Below are positions 8,293-19,261 of a stretch of DNA of 64,000 bases, one piece after another. Location: positions 1,364,001-1,428,000 of the forward strand of contig NZ_JAJEWM010000001.1 in the NCBI RefSeq assembly GCF_020687685.1, given 5' to 3'. The position numbers were made by a program, and so were the translations under genes. The notes under the pieces were generated by a model that saw only the letters and a program-made list of their open reading frames with translations, made no database searches and was not told where the DNA came from. The stretch comes from Tessaracoccus sp. OS52 (lineage in GTDB: Bacteria > Actinomycetota > Actinomycetes > Propionibacteriales > Propionibacteriaceae). The stretch's first letter is position 1. Each line of letters begins with the position of its first letter.

Positions 8293-8754
8293 TCAGATTG
8301 GCGAGTCGGCGCTGTGCGGCAGGTAGTGGCTGCCCGGCGGTGCGGACTCCAGCCAGGACATCAGGGCCATGGCCGCGTCCGGATCCATGGCCAGCGAGTG
8401 CTCGCGGCTGGTGACCCGGTCCCGCAGCGTCACGATCCGGGACTCGTCGAACAGTACGACGGCCTCCAGCCCGCTCGAGGGCCGCTGGTGCGCGAAGGTT
8501 GTCACGCCGCGCTGGAACTCGAGGGCGGGCCGCAGCGCCAGCGAGAAGGCCCGGTACCACTCGAGCTGGTCTCCCCGGTACCGCGCCAGGCCCAGGACCC
8601 AGCCGCTGCCCGGGACGCCTTCGGAGGCACGGTAGGCACAATCAAAAAGTCCGCCGTGGCCGGTGAGCCAGCGACGGCGGACGTAGAGGGCGACGAACGG
8701 AACACACAGGAGCACGGCCACGCCCACCACAATGAGCGCAGCGCCAAGGTCCAT
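8293..8754 (-). CDS. DUF2550 family membrane-anchored protein
   Basis: A 153-residue protein with one N-terminal transmembrane helix (about residues 7-25, followed by YVRRRW) and a soluble domain containing GWVLGLARYRGDQLEWYRAFSL. It is characteristically encoded just downstream of atpC in Actinomycetota and has no established function. A strong hairpin separates it from atpC. A -10-like TATCTT lies six bases upstream of the ATG, so it may also be transcribed on its own. Confidence 0.8.
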   Translation of the reverse strand: MDLGAALIVVGVAVLLCVPFVALYVRRRWLTGHGGLFDCAYRASEGVPGSGWVLGLARYRGDQLEWYRAFSLALRPALEFQRGVTTFAHQRPSSGLEAVVLFDESRIVTLRDRVTSREHSLAMDPDAAMALMSWLESAPPGSHYLPHSADSPI

Positions 8755-8791
8755 GATGGAAAGATACCTGAGATTGTCTCAGACAGCATCC

Positions 8792-8818
8792 GAGGCGGCC
8801 CCCGTCGGGGACCGCCTC
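8792..8818 (-). terminator. GC-rich hairpin between atpC and the DUF2550 gene
   Basis: GAGGCGG and CCGCCTC form a seven-base outer stem, with an additional CCCC/GGGG inner stem and a short loop, immediately after atpC in the direction of transcription. There is no U-tract, as is common for actinobacterial terminators. It could end most atp operon transcripts or stabilise their 3' end. Confidence 0.5.
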
Positions 8819-8848
8819 AGGAGATTGATGCGGAATCGTTGCAATTGC

Positions 8849-9259
8849 TCAGGCGGAGCGGACCTTCTCGCCCGCCCGGATCTGGGCATTGAGGATGTGC
8901 AGGTGGTGCACCTGCTCCTCGCTAGCCTCGCCCTTGTCCTGCAGCGCGCGCAGTTCGGCTGCCTCACGCTGGGCCCGATCCAAGGTGACTTCCTCCCCCA
9001 TCACGGCCTGCTGGCTCAGGATCCACACGTGACCCTGGGCCACCGAGATGAACCCACCATCGACGGCGAGGGTCTCACCACGCCCGTCGGAGGTGACGAT
9101 CTCCACCACGCACGGGATGAGGGCAGCCATCAGCGCCTCGTGACCCGGCAGGATGCCGATGTCGCCCTCGGTGGTCCGGGCGATGATGTTGACGGCCTCG
9201 CCGCTCCACACCTGCCGGTCCGCCGCGACGACCTCAACCTTCAGTGGTTCATGGTCCAC
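8849..9259 (-). CDS. atpC: ATP synthase epsilon subunit
   Basis: A 136-residue central-stalk subunit of F1, which couples rotation to catalysis and restrains ATP hydrolysis. It has the N-terminal beta-sandwich (EVVAADRQVWSGEAVNIIARTTEGDIGILPGHEALM) and a C-terminal helical segment (AQREAAELRALQDKGEASEEQVH). It is the last gene of the atpBEFHAGDC set, starting two bases after the beta-subunit stop. Confidence 0.97.
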   Translation of the reverse strand: MDHEPLKVEVVAADRQVWSGEAVNIIARTTEGDIGILPGHEALMAALIPCVVEIVTSDGRGETLAVDGGFISVAQGHVWILSQQAVMGEEVTLDRAQREAAELRALQDKGEASEEQVHHLHILNAQIRAGEKVRSA

Positions 9260-9261
9260 GA

Positions 9262-11632
<2,371 letters not shown>

Positions 11633-11638
11633 CGTCGA

Positions 11639-13276
11639 TCAGCTCCGCTTCTTGCGGACGATCGTTTCCTGGCCGATCTCGCTTTCGTCCATCGGTTCGT
11701 GCTCCTCGCGACCCACCAGCAGCTTGCCCTCGGAGGTGCGGAAGATCTGCTTGAAGTCGGCCAGCGCCTTGAGCGTGGCCTCCTTGGCCTCGTCGGAGAA
11801 GACCTTGCTCTCGGCGATACCGGGGAGCACGTCGGTCTCGTGGCGCAGGTGCTCCAGGAACTCCTGCTCGAAGCGCAGCACGTCATCAACCGGGACGTCG
11901 TCGAAGTGACCCTCGACACCGCTCCACACGCTGATGACCTGGTCCTCGACCGGGTACGGGGCGTACTGACCCTGGCGCAGCAGTTCCACCAGGCGGGAGC
12001 CGCGCTCCAGCTGGCGCCGCGACGTCGCGTCGAGGTCCGAGGCGAACATTGCGAACGCCTGCATGTCGCGGTACTGGGCGAGGTTGATCTTCAGCGAACC
12101 GGAGACCCCCTTCATCGCCTTGATCTGGGCCGCACCACCGACGCGGGACACCGAGATGCCGACGTCCACGGCGGGACGCTGGTTGGCGTTGAACAGGTCG
12201 GACTGCAGGAAGATCTGTCCGTCGGTGATGGAGATGACGTTGGTGGGGATGTAGGCCGAGACGTCGTTGGCCTTCGTCTCGATGATCGGCAGGCCGGTCA
12301 TCGAGCCACCGCCAAGCCTGTCGGAGAGCTTGGCGCAACGCTCCAGCAGACGGGAGTGGAGGTAGAACACGTCGCCCGGGTAGGCCTCGCGGCCCGGGGG
12401 GCGGCGCAGCAGCAACGACATCGCACGGTACGCCTCGGCCTGCTTGGTGAGGTCGTCGAAGACGATCAGGACGTGCTTGCCCTGGTACATCCAGTGCTGC
12501 CCGATCGCGGATCCGGCGTAGGGGGCGATGTACTTGAAGCCGGCCGGGTCGGAGGCCGGCGAGTGGACGATCGTGGTGTAGTCGAGCGCACCGGCGGCCT
12601 CCAGGATCCCGCGGACCTCGGCGATCGTGGAGCCCTTCTGGCCGATGGCGACGTAGATGCAGCGGACCTGCTGCTTCGGGTCGCCGGACTCCCAGTTGGC
12701 CTTCTGGTTGATGATCGTGTCCACCGCGATTGCGGTCTTGCCGGTCTTGCGGTCACCGATGATCAACTGGCGCTGGCCACGGCCGATCGGCGTCATGGCG
12801 TCGATGGCCTTGATGCCGGTCTGCAGCGGTTCGCGGACCTCCTGGCGGTCCATCACGCCGGCGGCCTGGAGCTCGAGGGCGCGACGGCCTTCGAGCGGGG
12901 TGATCTCACCCAGTCCGTCGATGGGGTTGCCCATGGCGTCGACGACGCGACCCAGGTAGCCGTCGCCCACCGGCACGGAGAGGACCTCGCCGGTGCCGTG
13001 GACCACTGAGCCCTCGTCGATGCCCTCCGAGTCGCCGAGCACGACGACGCCGATCTCCCGCTCGTCGAGGTTCAGCGCGATGCCCATCGTGCCGTTCTCG
13101 AAGCGCAACAGCTCGTTGGCCATCGCGGAGGGCAGACCCTCGACGCGGGCGATGCCGTCGCCCGAGGTCACGACGATGCCAACCTCGGTCCGGTTGGCAG
13201 CCTGCGGCTGGTACGACTGGACGAAGTCGTCCAGTGCGCTACGGATCTCGTCCGGACTGATGGTGAGTTCAGCCAT
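11639..13276 (-). CDS. atpA: ATP synthase alpha subunit
   Basis: Non-catalytic nucleotide-binding subunit of F1, 545 residues. It contains the Walker A motif [14 protein letters not shown], the [15 protein letters not shown]alker B/switch region and the alpha signature [17 protein letters not shown]. The C-terminus is extended past the usual end with an Asp/Glu/Lys-rich tail ([20 protein letters not shown]), a length similar to that of other actinobacterial alpha subunits. Confidence 0.98.
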   Translation of the reverse strand: MAELTISPDEIRSALDDFVQSYQPQAANRTEVGIVVTSGDGIARVEGLPSAMANELLRFENGTMGIALNLDEREIGVVVLGDSEGIDEGSVVHGTGEVLSVPVGDGYLGRVVDAMGNPIDGLGEITPLEGRRALELQAAGVMDRQEVREPLQTGIKAIDAMTPIGRGQRQLIIGDRKTGKTAIAVDTIINQKANWESGDPKQQVRCIYVAIGQKGSTIAEVRGILEAAGALDYTTIVHSPASDPAGFKYIAPYAGSAIGQHWMYQGKHVLIVFDDLTKQAEAYRAMSLLLRRPPGREAYPGDVFYLHSRLLERCAKLSDRLGGGSMTGLPIIETKANDVSAYIPTNVISITDGQIFLQSDLFNANQRPAVDVGISVSRVGGAAQIKAMKGVSGSLKINLAQYRDMQAFAMFASDLDATSRRQLERGSRLVELLRQGQYAPYPVEDQVISVWSGVEGHFDDVPVDDVLRFEQEFLEHLRHETDVLPGIAESKVFSDEAKEATLKALADFKQIFRTSEGKLLVGREEHEPMDESEIGQETIVRKKRS

Positions 13277-13295
13277 TGCCGTCCTACTTTCGCAT

Positions 13296-14093
13296 TTATT
13301 GGGTGTTCAGCAGCCGGCGGGCATCTTCAAGCCGCCCGGCCACAGTGGATTCGATGATGTGGTCGCCGACCTGGACGCGCATGCCGCCCAGCACTTCGGG
13401 GTCGACCTCGACCTGGAGGACGATTTCCCCGCCCTCCTGGTTGACCAGTGCCTTGCGGAGACGCTCCAGCCGCTGTTCATCCATCGGTCGCGCGACGGTG
13501 ACCTTGGCGATCTGCTGGTTGCCCAGCACGGCAGCCATGTCCAGGTAGGTGGACACGGTCACCGGCAGGTTGCGCACCCTCGCCGCGGCAGCCCGCGACA
13601 GCAGTTCGGCGGTGATCGGGTGGACCTTGGCCGCGGCCAGCCGGTCGATCAGTTCACGGCGGGCCGCGATCGGGATCGAACGGTTGCGCAGGGCGTCGGC
13701 CAGTGCCGCGTCCTCACGCACCGTGGTGGCGAAGGAGTGCAGCTCGGCCTGGACGCGGGCGAGTTCGCCGGAGCGAAGCGCCTCCCGCAGCAGGCCGCGC
13801 ACACCCTGACGCTCCACCGCGCCGACCAGCCGACGCGCGCTGAGGCCGCTGCTGCCCACCACCGCCGACAGGACACTCAGCGCCGGGGCGCTGAGCCTGC
13901 CGGCGAACAGCTTCTCGGCCAGTTGGACGCGAGCCTCCGGCGCGGCCGACGGGTCCGACAATGAGCGACGCAGTGGCGGTTGGCCGTCGAGGAGGTCGAC
14001 GACTCCGAACAGCTCGCTGGCGGCCGCGGCGTCGAGTGCGATCGCATCAGCCTTGGCGTCGAGGGAACTGATGGCTGCGTCGCGCTTGCTCAT
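13296..14093 (-). CDS. atpH: ATP synthase delta subunit
   Basis: Peripheral stalk subunit linking F1 to the b subunit. It has 265 residues, longer than the ~177 of E. coli because actinobacterial delta subunits carry an N-terminal extension. The C-terminal conserved part ([37 protein letters not shown] and [20 protein letters not shown]) is typical. The ATG overlaps the atpF stop by four bases. Unlike in mycobacteria, it is not fused to a second b subunit. Confidence 0.94.
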   Translation of the reverse strand: MSKRDAAISSLDAKADAIALDAAAASELFGVVDLLDGQPPLRRSLSDPSAAPEARVQLAEKLFAGRLSAPALSVLSAVVGSSGLSARRLVGAVERQGVRGLLREALRSGELARVQAELHSFATTVREDAALADALRNRSIPIAARRELIDRLAAAKVHPITAELLSRAAAARVRNLPVTVSTYLDMAAVLGNQQIAKVTVARPMDEQRLERLRKALVNQEGGEIVLQVEVDPEVLGGMRVQVGDHIIESTVAGRLEDARRLLNTQ

Positions 14094-14635
14094 CGCGTCG
14101 ATCCCGCTGACTCGAGCTCGGCCAGGAAGGCGTCGACGGTGCGGTTGGCGCGTTCGTCGTCGGTGAGGGCCTCGCCGACGATCTTGCCGGCCAGGGTCGT
14201 GGCGAGTCCGCCGACGTCGTCGCGGAGTTCACGGATGAGCTGCGCGCGCTCGGCCTCGAGCTGGGTGCGGCCGGACTCGATGATCCGGCTGGACTCCTTG
14301 AGTGCCTTGTCGCGGGCCTCGGCCAGGATCTGGGCGCTGGAGTTCTTGGCGTCCTCGCGGATGCGGGCAGCCTCCTCCCGAGCGGAGGCCAGCTGGTCGT
14401 TGTACTCCGCCAGCGCCGCGGCGGCCTTCGCCTCCGCAGCGGCAGCGCGCTGGATGCCACCCTCGATCTGGTTCGACCGCTCCGCGTACATCTTCTCGAA
14501 GGCAGGCACGATCGCCTTCCACATGACGAGGAAGATGAGCAGCATCAGGATGATGCCGACGATGACCTCGGACAGATGATGGGGCGCAAGAGGCCCTAGG
14601 TTGATCTCTTGCAACACCCCGAATGCGGGGACCAT
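14090..14635 (-). CDS. atpF: ATP synthase b subunit
   Basis: Membrane-anchored peripheral stalk subunit, 181 residues. One transmembrane helix (about residues 22-42, VIVGIILMLLIFLVMWKAIVPAF) is followed by a long charged coiled coil. The ATG at 14635 is chosen because it follows the atpE stop by eight bases and gives the usual length; upstream in-frame sequence runs back into atpE. It overlaps atpH by four bases. Confidence 0.95.
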   Translation of the reverse strand: MVPAFGVLQEINLGPLAPHHLSEVIVGIILMLLIFLVMWKAIVPAFEKMYAERSNQIEGGIQRAAAAEAKAAAALAEYNDQLASAREEAARIREDAKNSSAQILAEARDKALKESSRIIESGRTQLEAERAQLIRELRDDVGGLATTLAGKIVGEALTDDERANRTVDAFLAELESAGSTR

Positions 14636-14643
14636 GCTGCGGC

Positions 14644-14868
14644 TCAGTTGAGGACGAAGGCGAGGGCGATGGCGATGATGGCCAGTGCCTCGACCACGGC
14701 GAAGCCGATGAACGCGGTGCTCATCATGGCGCCACGTGCCTCGGGCTGACGGGCCGTTCCGTTGATCACGGAGGCGAAGATCCAAGCCACGCCCAGAGCC
14801 GGAGCGATGGTCGCGATGGCGTAGCCGATCATGTTGATGGAGCCGTTGATCTCAAGGAGGGACAGCAT
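14644..14868 (-). CDS. atpE: ATP synthase c subunit
   Basis: Proton-translocating ring subunit, 74 residues forming a two-helix hairpin. The polar loop ARQPE (39-43) contacts gamma/epsilon, and the ion-carrying carboxylate is Glu60 in AVVEALAI. The residues around the carboxylate look like a proton-type rather than a sodium-type site. A clear AAAGGA ribosome-binding site and an upstream hairpin precede it, consistent with the high translation this multi-copy subunit needs. Confidence 0.97.
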   Translation of the reverse strand: MLSLLEINGSINMIGYAIATIAPALGVAWIFASVINGTARQPEARGAMMSTAFIGFAVVEALAIIAIALAFVLN

Positions 14869-14887
14869 GGTTTTCCTTTCGGGGTGG

Positions 14888-14909
14888 CTTCCGGCCGGGT
14901 GTCCGGAAG
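14888..14909 (-). other. Intercistronic hairpin ahead of atpE
   Basis: CTTCCGG and CCGGAAG, separated by eight bases, form a perfect seven-base stem between the atpB stop and the atpE ribosome-binding site. In other bacteria, structured atpB-atpE leaders help raise c-subunit yield. A similar role here is inferred, not shown. Confidence 0.45.
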
Positions 14910-14919
14910 TCGGTCTTGG

Positions 14920-15714
14920 TTAGTGGGCCTCGGAGATTGAGGTGGAGACGTACTGGGCCGTGAGGACCGTGAAGATGTAGGCCTGCAGGGCGCCGATGAA
15001 CAACTCCAGGAACAAGATGGCGAAGCTGAACAGGATGGAGACGCCGCCTGCGAAGTTGTAGAACAGGTTGTTCTCCATCGTGATCAGGAAGCCGCCGCCG
15101 ACCACGAACACCAGCACGACGAGGTGGCCGGCGAACAGGTTGGCGAACAGACGCAGGGCCAGCGTGATGGGCCGGGTGATGAAGGTGGCGAGGAACTCCA
15201 GCGGGATGATCAGCGGCAGGAGGTACCAGGGCACGCCCTCGGGAATCAGCGAACGCTTGAGGAAGGAGATCCCGAACTTCTTGAAGCCCGCGCCGACATA
15301 CACGCACCAGGACAGGAAGGCCAGACCGTAGGCGTAGCCGACGTTGGAGAACGTCGGGTACATGAAGTAGAAGAACTCCCCGAACCAGTTGTTCACCAGG
15401 ATGAAGGAGAACAGCCCGAGCAGGTAGGGCAGGAACTTGCGGAAGTCATGGTGGAGGATGTCGCGGGCGATGCCGTTGCGCACGAACTCGTAGAGGTACT
15501 CGGCGAAGAACTGACACTTGGTGGGGCGGACCTTCAGGTTGCGGGAGGCCCACAGCCACAGCCCGATGACGAGCACGGCACCGATGACGGCCTGCAGGAA
15601 GGGCTTGTTGACCCAGTCCGGGGCCCCTTCGAAGAGGGCGCCCCACTTGAAGTCGTCAACACCGGGAGGGGTGTATTCACCACCCTCCTCGAGCGGAAGA
15701 AGTCCAGGCCTCAC
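14920..15714 (-). CDS. atpB: ATP synthase a subunit
   Basis: Membrane stator forming the proton half-channels, 264 residues with five to six helices. The essential arginine lies in ITLALRLFANLFAGHLV, and the C-terminal helix FIGALQAYIFTVLTAQYVSTSI is typical. Its first bases overlap the end of the atpZ gene by four. Confidence 0.97.
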   Translation of the reverse strand: MRPGLLPLEEGGEYTPPGVDDFKWGALFEGAPDWVNKPFLQAVIGAVLVIGLWLWASRNLKVRPTKCQFFAEYLYEFVRNGIARDILHHDFRKFLPYLLGLFSFILVNNWFGEFFYFMYPTFSNVGYAYGLAFLSWCVYVGAGFKKFGISFLKRSLIPEGVPWYLLPLIIPLEFLATFITRPITLALRLFANLFAGHLVVLVFVVGGGFLITMENNLFYNFAGGVSILFSFAILFLELFIGALQAYIFTVLTAQYVSTSISEAH

Positions 15715-15941
15715 TCAAGTCTCCCGTATCTCTTGATGATCAGGTAGATGCTGGTGACCAGGCCCACTATCAGGCCAAGCGGCAGCAACCACGAGGTTTG
15801 CAAGAAGTAGTCCCCCAGCCAGCCCAGACCCCCGTAGAGGATGAGACCGGCCAGGATGTAGCTGAGCACTACCATTCCGTCGTCAGTGCTGCCACCCCGG
15901 CGGGGCTCCGGCGACTCGTCCGAAGAACTCTTCGTGCCCAT
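15711..15941 (-). CDS. AtpZ/AtpI-type small membrane protein
   Basis: A 76-residue protein with a charged N-terminus (KSSSDESPEPRRGG) and two transmembrane helices joined by a short LQTSWL loop, ending IYLIIKRYGRLE. This matches the AtpZ family found ahead of atpB, implicated in assembly of the c ring or in magnesium supply. The ATG at 15941 is chosen; the in-frame sequence upstream is unrelated. It overlaps atpB by four bases. Confidence 0.75.
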   Translation of the reverse strand: MGTKSSSDESPEPRRGGSTDDGMVVLSYILAGLILYGGLGWLGDYFLQTSWLLPLGLIVGLVTSIYLIIKRYGRLE

Positions 15942-15972
15942 GTCGTCATGGAGCCTAGCGGAAAAGTCTCCC

Positions 15973-16440
15973 TTAATCACTTTCGCCCCTGACCACCGGC
16001 GCCTCGTACTCGGCGTCGTAGATGGGGACGCGCTGCCTGCTGGCCACCACCACCACACCGGTGATCCAGGCGATCACAGTGCCCACCACCGCGAGCAACA
16101 ACCAGCCCCGCACCACGTGGGGTGCGACGGCGGGGTGCCCCAGGATGAACCAGAGACCCGCACCGATCCCGACCACGCGCACGAGATAGGAGGCCAGCGC
16201 TAGCCCCATTCCCTGGACAGGCTCCAGTTCGCACGCGATGACCTCGATGGCCTGACCGATGGAGAAGAAGATCACCACGGAGGCGAATCCGAGGGCTGCC
16301 GTGATGGCGGCGTCGGGGCCCCCCGTCGCCAGGGCCAGACCGATGATGGTGACTCCGACGACGTGCCCGAGCACCAGTCCGCCCATCATCATCTGCCGGG
16401 CCCTCCGGGTGGCCCCGCTGACCTTGCTCTCAACGGCCAT
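15973..16440 (-). CDS. ATP synthase protein I-like membrane protein
   Basis: A 155-residue protein with a basic N-terminus and four hydrophobic helices (approximately 18-40, 46-68, 78-103 and 110-132), then a soluble tail RQRVPIYDAEYEAPVV. The topology and its place ahead of atpZ-atpB match the AtpI-like protein of Actinomycetota. The start overlaps the end of wecA by eleven bases. Sequence conservation in this family is weak, so the name rests mostly on context. Confidence 0.65.
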   Translation of the reverse strand: MAVESKVSGATRRARQMMMGGLVLGHVVGVTIIGLALATGGPDAAITAALGFASVVIFFSIGQAIEVIACELEPVQGMGLALASYLVRVVGIGAGLWFILGHPAVAPHVVRGWLLLAVVGTVIAWITGVVVVASRQRVPIYDAEYEAPVVRGESD

Positions 16441-17623
16441 CGCCGGACTCCTTGGCAGACGTCGGCTCGCTCGGTGTGTCGTCGGCCATCACCTCGGGCA
16501 GTTCCCCGGCGGCGACCGGGGCGACGAGCGCGCCCTGGTTGGCCTTCAAGGGGTAGACGGTCAGCAGCAGCACCAGCACGAGCGCGATCCCCACACCCCA
16601 CAACGCCGTGGACCGATTGGTCACGGTGATGAAGACCAGCCCTCCCGCGAACACGGCGGTCCAGCCGTACATCAGGAGGACGGCTCCGCGGTGGGAGTGA
16701 CCGCGGGCGACCAGCATGTGGTGGATGTGCTGCTTGTCGGCCACGAACCAGAACTGGCCCCGGCGCGTCCGGCGGACGTAGGCCAGCACCAGGTCGAGGA
16801 AGGGCAGCGCGAGGGCGGCGAACGGCAGGAGGATCGGCAGCAGCGCCGGCAGGATGTCGCCGCTGGCGGTGAGGGCGCTGGCATCGTTCTGGCCGGTGAA
16901 GGAGATGGCGCTCAGGGCCATGAGCAGGCCGAGCAGCATGGCTCCGGAGTCCCCCATGAACATCTTGGCGGGGTGGAAGTTGTGAGCGAGGAAACCGATG
17001 CAGATGCCGCACGTCGCCACCGTGATGAGGCTGGCCGTGGTGGCCCGGACGAGTTCCTGCTCGTAGGCCAGCAGGTAGGAGTAGCTGAAGAAGGCACCCG
17101 ACCCGATGGCGACGATGCCCGCCGCCAGGCCATCGAGGCCGTCGACGAAGTTGACGGCGTTGACGCACAGGGCGATGAAGAACACCGTGACCAGGATGCT
17201 GGTGGCGTCGTCCAGGGCGAAGATGGAATTGGGAAGCGGGATCCAGTAGATCCGCACGCCCTGAAGCACCGCAACGCCTGCGGCGAGCACCTGGCCACCC
17301 AGCTTGACCAGCGCGGGCATGTCGAACTTGTCGTCGAGAACCCCGACGATGGTGATGATCAGGGCGGCCCACAGCACGGCTTGCGCGTCGTGGCCCACGA
17401 TGGCGTGCTTGCCCAGGAACGGAAGTTGCCGGGCGAGCAGGAACGCGACGGCGAGTCCACCAAGCATCGCGACCCCACCCAGGTAAGGGATGGGCTGGGT
17501 GTGCACGTCCCGGGTCCGGACGCGTGCCAGGGTTCCTGTGCGCACGGCGATCGTGCGGCACACGCCCGCCAGCAGATAGGTGGAGGCTGCCGCGACCAGC
17601 AGCACCAACAGGTACTCGCGCAA
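16430..17623 (-). CDS. wecA: Undecaprenyl/decaprenyl-phosphate N-acetylglucosaminyl-1-phosphate transferase (MraY/WecA family)
   Basis: Transfers GlcNAc-1-phosphate from UDP-GlcNAc to a polyprenyl phosphate carrier, starting cell-wall polymer linkage synthesis at the membrane. It has 397 residues with about eleven membrane helices. The family motifs are AVNFVDGLDGLAAG, FLAHNFHPAKMFMGDSGAMLLG and the WecA-type HIHHMLVARGHSHR loop, which separates it from MraY. It sits between tsaC and the atp genes, the standard actinobacterial position (rfe in Mycobacterium). Confidence 0.9.
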   Translation of the reverse strand: MREYLLVLLVAAASTYLLAGVCRTIAVRTGTLARVRTRDVHTQPIPYLGGVAMLGGLAVAFLLARQLPFLGKHAIVGHDAQAVLWAALIITIVGVLDDKFDMPALVKLGGQVLAAGVAVLQGVRIYWIPLPNSIFALDDATSILVTVFFIALCVNAVNFVDGLDGLAAGIVAIGSGAFFSYSYLLAYEQELVRATTASLITVATCGICIGFLAHNFHPAKMFMGDSGAMLLGLLMALSAISFTGQNDASALTASGDILPALLPILLPFAALALPFLDLVLAYVRRTRRGQFWFVADKQHIHHMLVARGHSHRGAVLLMYGWTAVFAGGLVFITVTNRSTALWGVGIALVLVLLLTVYPLKANQGALVAPVAAGELPEVMADDTPSEPTSAKESGDGR

Positions 17624-17624
17624 G

Positions 17625-18386
17625 TTACTGCTCGGCCGGGGCGGTCTCGTCGGGGGCGGTCCCAGCGGACTCCTCGGCGGACTCGGGCTGGGGCTCCGGC
17701 TCGGGCTCGGGCTCGGGCTCGGGCGCGGCGACCGGCTTGAGCCGGGGGGCCGTCAGCTTCAACTCCTCGAACGGGATCGCGCCGTCGCGGACGACCTGGC
17801 CACGGATCGATCTGGTGAAGTCCACGATGGTGGAGGCCACCTGGCCGGCCGCCTCGCCACCGTCGAGGTAGACCGCCACGGCGTCCCCCAGCATCGCAAC
17901 CGCCTCCTCGACGGTGTTGGCGGCCGGCTGCCCTGAGATGTTCGCGGAGCTGACCGCGAGGGGGCCGGTGCGACGCAGCAACTGGCGCAGTTCGTCGTGG
18001 TCCGGGACGCGGACCGCGACGGAGCCGTTGGTCTCCCCGAGTTCCAGGTTGAGCGTGCGTTGGGCCTTCAGGATGAGGGTGAGCGCGCCAGGCCAGTGGT
18101 TCTTGGCCAGTGCCATCGCGTCCCGGGGAACATCGGAGGCCAGCGCCCGCAGCATTGAGCGCTCGGCGATCAGCACCGGTGGGGGCATGTCCTTGCCCCG
18201 CTGCTTGGCCGCCAGGAGGCCGGCGACCGCCTCCGCGGAGAACGCGTCGGCGGCAATGCCGTAGACGGTGTCAGTGGGGACGACGACGCACTTGCCCGCA
18301 GCGACGGCGTCCATCGCGGCGACGATGCCAGCTTCGGCGTCGTCGGCGAGTCGATGGACCTCTGGGGCGTCGGGGGTCTGGTTCAC
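17625..18386 (-). CDS. L-threonylcarbamoyladenylate synthase (Sua5/YciO/TsaC)
   Basis: Makes threonylcarbamoyl-AMP for the t6A37 modification of ANN-decoding tRNAs. Of 253 residues, about 1-205 form the YrdC-like domain (VVPTDTVYGIAADAFS, KRGKDMPPPVLIAE, SANISGQPAANTVEEA). The remaining ~45 residues are a low-complexity tail, EP-rich (from about 17681) and ending ESAEESAGTAPDETAPAEQ. It lacks a separate Sua5 domain, so it is the short TsaC-like form plus a tail. It overlaps prmC by four bases. Confidence 0.9.
   Translation of the reverse strand: MNQTPDAPEVHRLADDAEAGIVAAMDAVAAGKCVVVPTDTVYGIAADAFSAEAVAGLLAAKQRGKDMPPPVLIAERSMLRALASDVPRDAMALAKNHWPGALTLILKAQRTLNLELGETNGSVAVRVPDHDELRQLLRRTGPLAVSSANISGQPAANTVEEAVAMLGDAVAVYLDGGEAAGQVASTIVDFTRSIRGQVVRDGAIPFEELKLTAPRLKPVAAPEPEPEPEPEPQPESAEESAGTAPDETAPAEQ
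17681..17724. repeat. Hexanucleotide repeat encoding Glu-Pro repeats in the tsaC tail
   Basis: Four perfect TCGGGC units (17701-17724) preceded by imperfect copies. On the coding (minus) strand they encode alternating Glu and Pro. The tract could change length by replication slippage in steps of two residues without breaking the frame. Confidence 0.7.
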
Positions 18387-19261
18387 GCGTCCAATCCTGC
18401 CATGTCGGGGCCTTGGCGCCGGGCGGTCGCGTGCCGTGGCCGTCCCGTCAGGTCGTGGTGACCGGTGGCGTCGCGGAACTCCGGTCCACGAAACAGCGCG
18501 ATGACGTCGTCGGCGTGGGACTCGTCGTGCTCCACCATCACCCAGCCGCCGGGGCGAAGGAGTTCGGCTGCCCGGTCCCGGACCACCCGAATCGCGTCGA
18601 GCCCGTCGGCACCGCTGAACAGCGCGAGGTCCGGGTCACGACCCACGACGTCGGCCGGCAGCATCCGGCGGTGCGCCTCGGGCACGTAGGGCGGGTTCGA
18701 GATCACCAGGTCCACCTCGCCGGCAAGTTCCGCCAGTGCACTCCCCATGTCACCGTGAACGAGTTCAATGTCGACGCCGGCCAGGTTGCGCTCCAGGTAC
18801 GGCCACGCCTCATCGGAGAGTTCCACTGCGTGGAGGTCCAGCCCGCCGAGCTCCTTGGCCAGCGACAACGAGATGGCGCCCGAGCCGGCACCGAACTCCA
18901 CCACCCGGCGGCAACCGGGCCTCCGCTGCGAGAGTGCCTTCAGTGCCAGGTCAACCAGCAGTTCCGTCTCGGGTCTCGGGATGAACACCCCGGGACCAAC
19001 AACGAGGGTCTCGTAGCGGAAGTGCGCCTCACCGGTCAGGTGCTGCACCGGCTCGCCCCCGATGCGCCTGGCCAGAAGCGCGTCCAGGGTCGCCCGCTGC
19101 ACCGGCGACACCCCGGGGGCCAGCAGCATCGCCGAGACACCCAGCCCCATGACGTGGGCCAGCAGGATCCGGGCATCCGCGCCCGGGGAGGGCAGGCCTG
19201 CCTGCGCGAGCTTGGCCGCGGCCGCGAGTGCGACGTCGTAGGCGGGTTCCGATGCGGTCAC
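18383..19261 (-). CDS. prmC: Peptide chain release factor N5-glutamine methyltransferase
   Basis: Methylates the glutamine of the GGQ motif in release factors, using S-adenosylmethionine. It has 292 residues: an N-terminal helical substrate-recognition part and a Rossmann methyltransferase with [16 protein letters not shown] (SAM binding) and catalytic NPPY ([14 protein letters not shown]). It starts four bases inside the end of prfA, whose product is its substrate. Confidence 0.95.
   Translation of the reverse strand: MTASEPAYDVALAAAAKLAQAGLPSPGADARILLAHVMGLGVSAMLLAPGVSPVQRATLDALLARRIGGEPVQHLTGEAHFRYETLVVGPGVFIPRPETELLVDLALKALSQRRPGCRRVVEFGAGSGAISLSLAKELGGLDLHAVELSDEAWPYLERNLAGVDIELVHGDMGSALAELAGEVDLVISNPPYVPEAHRRMLPADVVGRDPDLALFSGADGLDAIRVVRDRAAELLRPGGWVMVEHDESHADDVIALFRGPEFRDATGHHDLTGRPRHATARRQGPDMAGLDA

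Noticed and set aside
17681..17724. Repeat considered as a CRISPR or intergenic satellite
   Set aside because: It is a short hexamer array inside a coding frame with no spacers; no CRISPR or cas gene was seen anywhere in the window.
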